From Neisseriaceae bacterium (GTDB lineage Bacteria > Pseudomonadota > Gammaproteobacteria > Burkholderiales > UBA11063), in assembly GCA_947470205.1 (NCBI GenBank), contig CANISK010000055.1, positions 1 to 8,455 on the forward strand: 8,455 nucleotides of DNA. Direction: 5' to 3'. This document shows, piece by piece, positions 6,254-8,455 of the stretch (positions are counted from its first letter, which is position 1; every line of letters begins with the position of its first letter). Both the position numbers and the translations under genes were made by a program. Below the pieces are notes generated by a model, which did not search any database, was not told the DNA's origin, and saw nothing but the letters and a program-made list of their open reading frames with translations.

Positions 6254-6390
6254 AAAACGGTTTTTTGTAATACATATATGTTAATATATATACATGTATT
6301 TATTTTTGGAAAAGGATGATATGTAATGTTAGCTTACAGATAACTTTACGTGTTTTAAAACGATAAATACATTTCATGGAGATTAATTAA

Positions 6391-6588
6391 ATGGACACTA
6401 ACAATACACAACTAAAAGACAATGTAGAAAAAATCATTCATATAACAAAAGATGATCTACCTCTTTCATGCCCCATGCCAAATATGAACAAATGGAATGC
6501 ACATCCTAGAGTATTTTTACAAATAGAAAATACGAAAACACATGAAATAACATGTCCATACTGCTCTACAATATATAAATATAAATAA
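6391..6588 (+). CDS. Small zf-CHCC zinc-finger protein (NDUFS6-like domain)
   Basis: A 65-aa protein with one zf-CHCC domain. The zinc ligands are C27 (SCPMP), H38 (NAHPRVFL), C55 and C58 (TCPYCSTIYKY). The pattern CPMPxMxxWNxHPRVFL...CPYCxTxY is diagnostic of this short proteobacterial family, related to the NDUFS6 accessory subunit of mitochondrial complex I. The bacterial function is not established; an Fe-S or complex I related role is only inferred from that relationship. The start is ATG at 6391, with GGAG at 6378-6381 upstream. A glycosyltransferase gene follows after 21 nt, and in some betaproteobacteria this small gene likewise sits beside an envelope-sugar transferase gene. Confidence 0.9.
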   Translation: MDTNNTQLKDNVEKIIHITKDDLPLSCPMPNMNKWNAHPRVFLQIENTKTHEITCPYCSTIYKYK

Positions 6589-6609
6589 CCATGATAATTT
6601 ATTAATTAA

Positions 6610-7845
6610 ATGTTACATAATATTATTTATATAAACCATTATGCAGGATCTGATATTCACGGGATGGAGTATAGACCATATTATTTGGCAAGAGAATGGG
6701 TTAAATCTGGGCATCAGGTGACTATCGTTGCAAGTAGCTTTTCACATATTAGATCTAAAAACATTGATATTAAACCTAAACAACAATATCATTTTGAAGA
6801 TATAGATGGAATAAATTATATTTGGTGTAAAACCCATCCATACATATCCAATGGAATTAAAAGAGCACTCAATATATTTGAATTTTTATATAGATTGTTT
6901 CATCTCAGACACAAATTAATCAAACAAACCCCAACAATCATCATAGCATCATCCACCTATCCATTTGATACCATCTTCGCCAAATATCTAGCTCGCAAGA
7001 CAAATGCTAAGTTTATTTACGAAGTGCATGACTTGTGGCCACTAACCCCGATAGAGCTCAACGGCATGTCACCATATCATCCATTTATCTGGCTTATGCA
7101 ACGTGCTGAAAATTATGGATATAAACATGCGGATAAAGTGGTGAGTTTATTACCAAATGCAAAAAAATACATGATAGATCATGGCATGAATGAAAATAAA
7201 TTTCATTATATTCCAAATGGAGTGGCTGTAAATGAAAACCAAAACAATCCAAAAACGAATTTAGTAAGTTTACCAGAAGAACATACTTTGATAATTAACA
7301 ACGCAAAAAAACAATTTAAGTTACTAGTGGGTTATGCTGGTGGCATGGGGGATGCAAACGCACTATCATACCTACTTGATGTAGCAAAATCCCCCAAAAT
7401 GTCTCAAGTGGGTTTTATATTGGTTGGTGATGGTGCCAATAAATCAATATTATCAAATGAGACAAAAAAACACCAGCTCCATAATATATTTTTTTTATCA
7501 CCAGTCACAAAATCACAAATCCCAAGTTTTTTAGATAAAATGAATGTGTTGTACATCGGATGGCATAATTTACCCATTTACAGATTTGGTGTTTCGCCAA
7601 ATAAAATATTTGATTATATGTTAGCTAAAAAACCAATTTTACACTCCATTAGTTCTCCATATGATATTGTAAAAATAGCTAATTGTGGTATATCAGTACC
7701 AGCAGAACATATAACACAAATTATATTAGCCATAACCGCGTTTATTAATATGGATAATACAGAAAGAGAAATGCTCGGGTTAAACGGCTATAATTACGTT
7801 ATAAAACATCACACCTACCACACACTAGCCAAGTCTTTTTGTTGA
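6610..7845 (+). CDS. GT4 family glycosyltransferase, WbuB-like
   Basis: A cytoplasmic or membrane-peripheral retaining glycosyltransferase with the two-Rossmann GT-B fold, probably adding a sugar to an O-antigen, capsule or other envelope glycan. The 411 aa show YINHYAGSDIHGMEYRPYYL near the start (7-26), the nucleotide-fold strand HQVTIVASSFSH (35-46), EVHDLWPLTPIEL (138-150) typical of WbuB-like enzymes, IPNGV (201-205), GYAGGMGDAN (241-250), LVGDGANK (271-278), and the donor-binding SPNKIFDYMLAKKPI (329-343), where the usual glutamate of the GT4 motif is aspartate. Donor and acceptor cannot be told. The C-terminus ends abruptly in SFC* and may be slightly short. No clear ribosome site precedes the ATG, which suggests translational dependence on the zf-CHCC gene 21 nt upstream. 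No other glycan genes are in view. Confidence 0.88.
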   Translation: MLHNIIYINHYAGSDIHGMEYRPYYLAREWVKSGHQVTIVASSFSHIRSKNIDIKPKQQYHFEDIDGINYIWCKTHPYISNGIKRALNIFEFLYRLFHLRHKLIKQTPTIIIASSTYPFDTIFAKYLARKTNAKFIYEVHDLWPLTPIELNGMSPYHPFIWLMQRAENYGYKHADKVVSLLPNAKKYMIDHGMNENKFHYIPNGVAVNENQNNPKTNLVSLPEEHTLIINNAKKQFKLLVGYAGGMGDANALSYLLDVAKSPKMSQVGFILVGDGANKSILSNETKKHQLHNIFFLSPVTKSQIPSFLDKMNVLYIGWHNLPIYRFGVSPNKIFDYMLAKKPILHSISSPYDIVKIANCGISVPAEHITQIILAITAFINMDNTEREMLGLNGYNYVIKHHTYHTLAKSFC

Positions 7846-7872
7846 ATAAAATTAAAATTTTTACATACAATT

Positions 7873-7900
7873 ATACAAATATTGTACAATATTATTGTAT
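7873..7900 (+). promoter_or_regulatory. Palindromic operator and promoter of the toxin-antitoxin-like pair
   Basis: AATATTGTACAATATT (7878-7893) is a perfect 16-bp palindrome, flanked by ATACAA (7873-7878) and TTGTAT (7895-7900). It contains a good -10 match, TACAAT (7885-7890); TTTACA at 7860-7865 may be the -35 (spacer 19). It lies 40 nt before the antitoxin ATG, where antitoxins of AbrB/MazE type commonly repress their own operon. The operator role is inferred from position and symmetry. Confidence 0.5.
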
Positions 7901-7932
7901 TAATTTAATGTTAAAAATAGGAAGTAATTATT

Positions 7933-8223
7933 ATGAAAGCCACCACAGGTAATATTAAAACAATTGCTAAAAATGGACAAATCGCTCTTGGCAAGTAATT
8001 TGCAGGCAAACAAGTGCAAATTCATCAACTTGATAATGGGGACTTGATGTTAAAAATCGTTGTTGCAATCCCAGAGAATGAACTATGGTTGTATCAGGGG
8101 GATAATATAGCTCGTATAGAGAAATCTTTAAATTGGGCTAAAAATAACCCTATAATAACTGATAACTTTGAGGGGGTAATACAAAATATGGAGAAGATTC
8201 ATGATAAAAATAAACATAAATAA
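7933..8223 (+). pseudogene. AbrB/MazE-like antitoxin gene with an internal stop
   Basis: From ATG at 7933 (AGGAAG at 7919-7924, spacing 8) the frame reads MKATTGNIKTIAKNGQIALG, K, then TAA at 7996-7998, then continues in the same frame FAGKQVQIHQLDNGDLMLKI to TAA at 8221-8223. The N-terminal part looks like a swapped-hairpin AbrB/MazE DNA-binding domain (KTIAKNGQIALGK). The C-terminal part ENELWLYQGDNIARIEKSLN followed by WAKNNP looks like a toxin-binding tail. The full frame would be 96 codons with one stop at codon 22. A single substitution, such as GAA or AAA to TAA, would explain it. Reinitiation at GTG 8014 has no ribosome site and would lack the DNA-binding part. Family assignment is by recognition only. 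Confidence 0.72.
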
Positions 8224-8320
8224 TCCAGATTTTTTAAATGAATGGAAAAATTTGCAATCAAAAGAACATGAAGCCCTGATAAATACATTAGACCTCTTGC
8301 ATAACATCATAAAATACTAA
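8201..8320 (+). pseudogene. Putative toxin gene, 5' fragment cut by the repeat
   Basis: An ATG at 8201, preceded by GGAGAAG at 8190-8196, overlaps the antitoxin frame by 23 nt in another frame, as is usual in toxin-antitoxin operons. It reads MIKININNPDFLNEWKNLQS, then KEHEALINT (29 codons), before entering the repeat, which supplies LDLLHNIIKY and the stop TAA at 8318-8320. The gene is thus truncated to 39 codons. The N-terminus alone does not identify the toxin family; a small ribonuclease-type toxin is a guess from the antitoxin type. The rest of the gene may lie beyond the repeat, outside the window. Confidence 0.6.
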
Positions 8321-8455
8321 TTCGACATAAGAAATCAATAAATGTTGTCATTCCCTAAGTCGTCGGGAATCCAGTTTTACAACATCCAACATTCATTTTA
8401 AAAGGTGACTATCTACATTGAATGGATTCCCGCCTACGCGGGAATGACATAAATT
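8289..8455 (+). repeat. MITE-like inverted-repeat element, copy 3 (cut by window end)
   Basis: The left end TAGACCTCTTGCATAAC (from 8289) differs from copy 2 by T to C at one terminal position, and two more substitutions follow within 30 bp. The inner part matches copy 1 exactly from TTGTCATTCCC to ACATAAATT. The right ~30 bp, including the right terminal repeat, lie past the window end. It is inserted at a TA inside the putative toxin gene. Confidence 0.88.

Noticed and set aside
6252..6266. AAAAAACGGTTTTTT after the dehydrogenase as a terminator
   Set aside because: The stem would be only A-T pairs closed by one C-G over a minimal loop, which is too weak to claim although the T-run is suggestive.
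8014..8223. A separate 69-aa gene starting at GTG 8014
   Set aside because: It is the same frame as the antitoxin beginning at 7933, which has the ribosome site. The GTG has none, so this is the 3' part of a pseudogene.
8128..8310. 60-codon minus-strand ORF
   Set aside because: It runs antisense to the antitoxin and toxin frames and into the repeat, with no recognisable protein.
2179..8455. CRISPR array
   Set aside because: The repeats are about 200 bp, far apart and irregularly spaced, with terminal inverted repeats and no spacers.

Overview
The window is strongly AT-rich bacterial chromosomal DNA, most likely from a proteobacterium. Three things point, as inference, to a low-GC betaproteobacterium or close relative: the C-terminus of FtsI (YYGGMVAAPVF followed by ALNVKPD), the AYKG/DGRDFI N-terminal signature of MurE, and a zf-CHCC zinc-finger gene followed by a glycosyltransferase. 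I cannot name a genus. Small dispersed repeats, three degraded accessory genes and broken gene clusters suggest a host-associated or otherwise decaying genome.

Layout. 1-2121 (+): the 3' end of ftsI, then murE, both from the division and cell-wall (dcw) cluster. The cluster stops after murE, with no murF or mraY. 2122-2683: a repeat copy, a DUF4160 pseudogene on the minus strand truncated by that repeat, and a long hairpin. 2684-3898 (-): an argD-type acetylornithine aminotransferase. 3899-4688: a complete 197-bp copy of the repeat with perfect 19-bp terminal inverted repeats, a decayed coding fragment, a solitary repeat end, and on the minus strand the gene for the small bacterial SRP RNA (4.5S, ffs). 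4689-5015 (-): ebfC/ybaB. 5201-6253 (+): a zinc alcohol dehydrogenase of the YahK/cinnamyl-alcohol type. 6391-7845 (+): a 65-aa zf-CHCC protein and a WbuB-like GT4 glycosyltransferase, 21 nt apart and probably cotranscribed. 7873-8320 (+): a toxin-antitoxin-like pair with a palindromic operator. Its antitoxin gene has an internal stop and its second gene is cut by a third repeat copy that runs off the window.

The housekeeping genes (peptidoglycan synthesis, arginine/lysine pathway, SRP RNA, nucleoid protein, envelope sugar transfer) look intact. The accessory genes (DUF4160, the toxin-antitoxin pair, the fragment at 4156) are broken, and each abuts a copy of the same non-autonomous inverted-repeat (MITE-like) element. 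That element is the most distinctive content of the window. It has no transposase, has ends next to TA dinucleotides, folds almost along its whole length, and supplies the stop codons that close the truncated reading frames.
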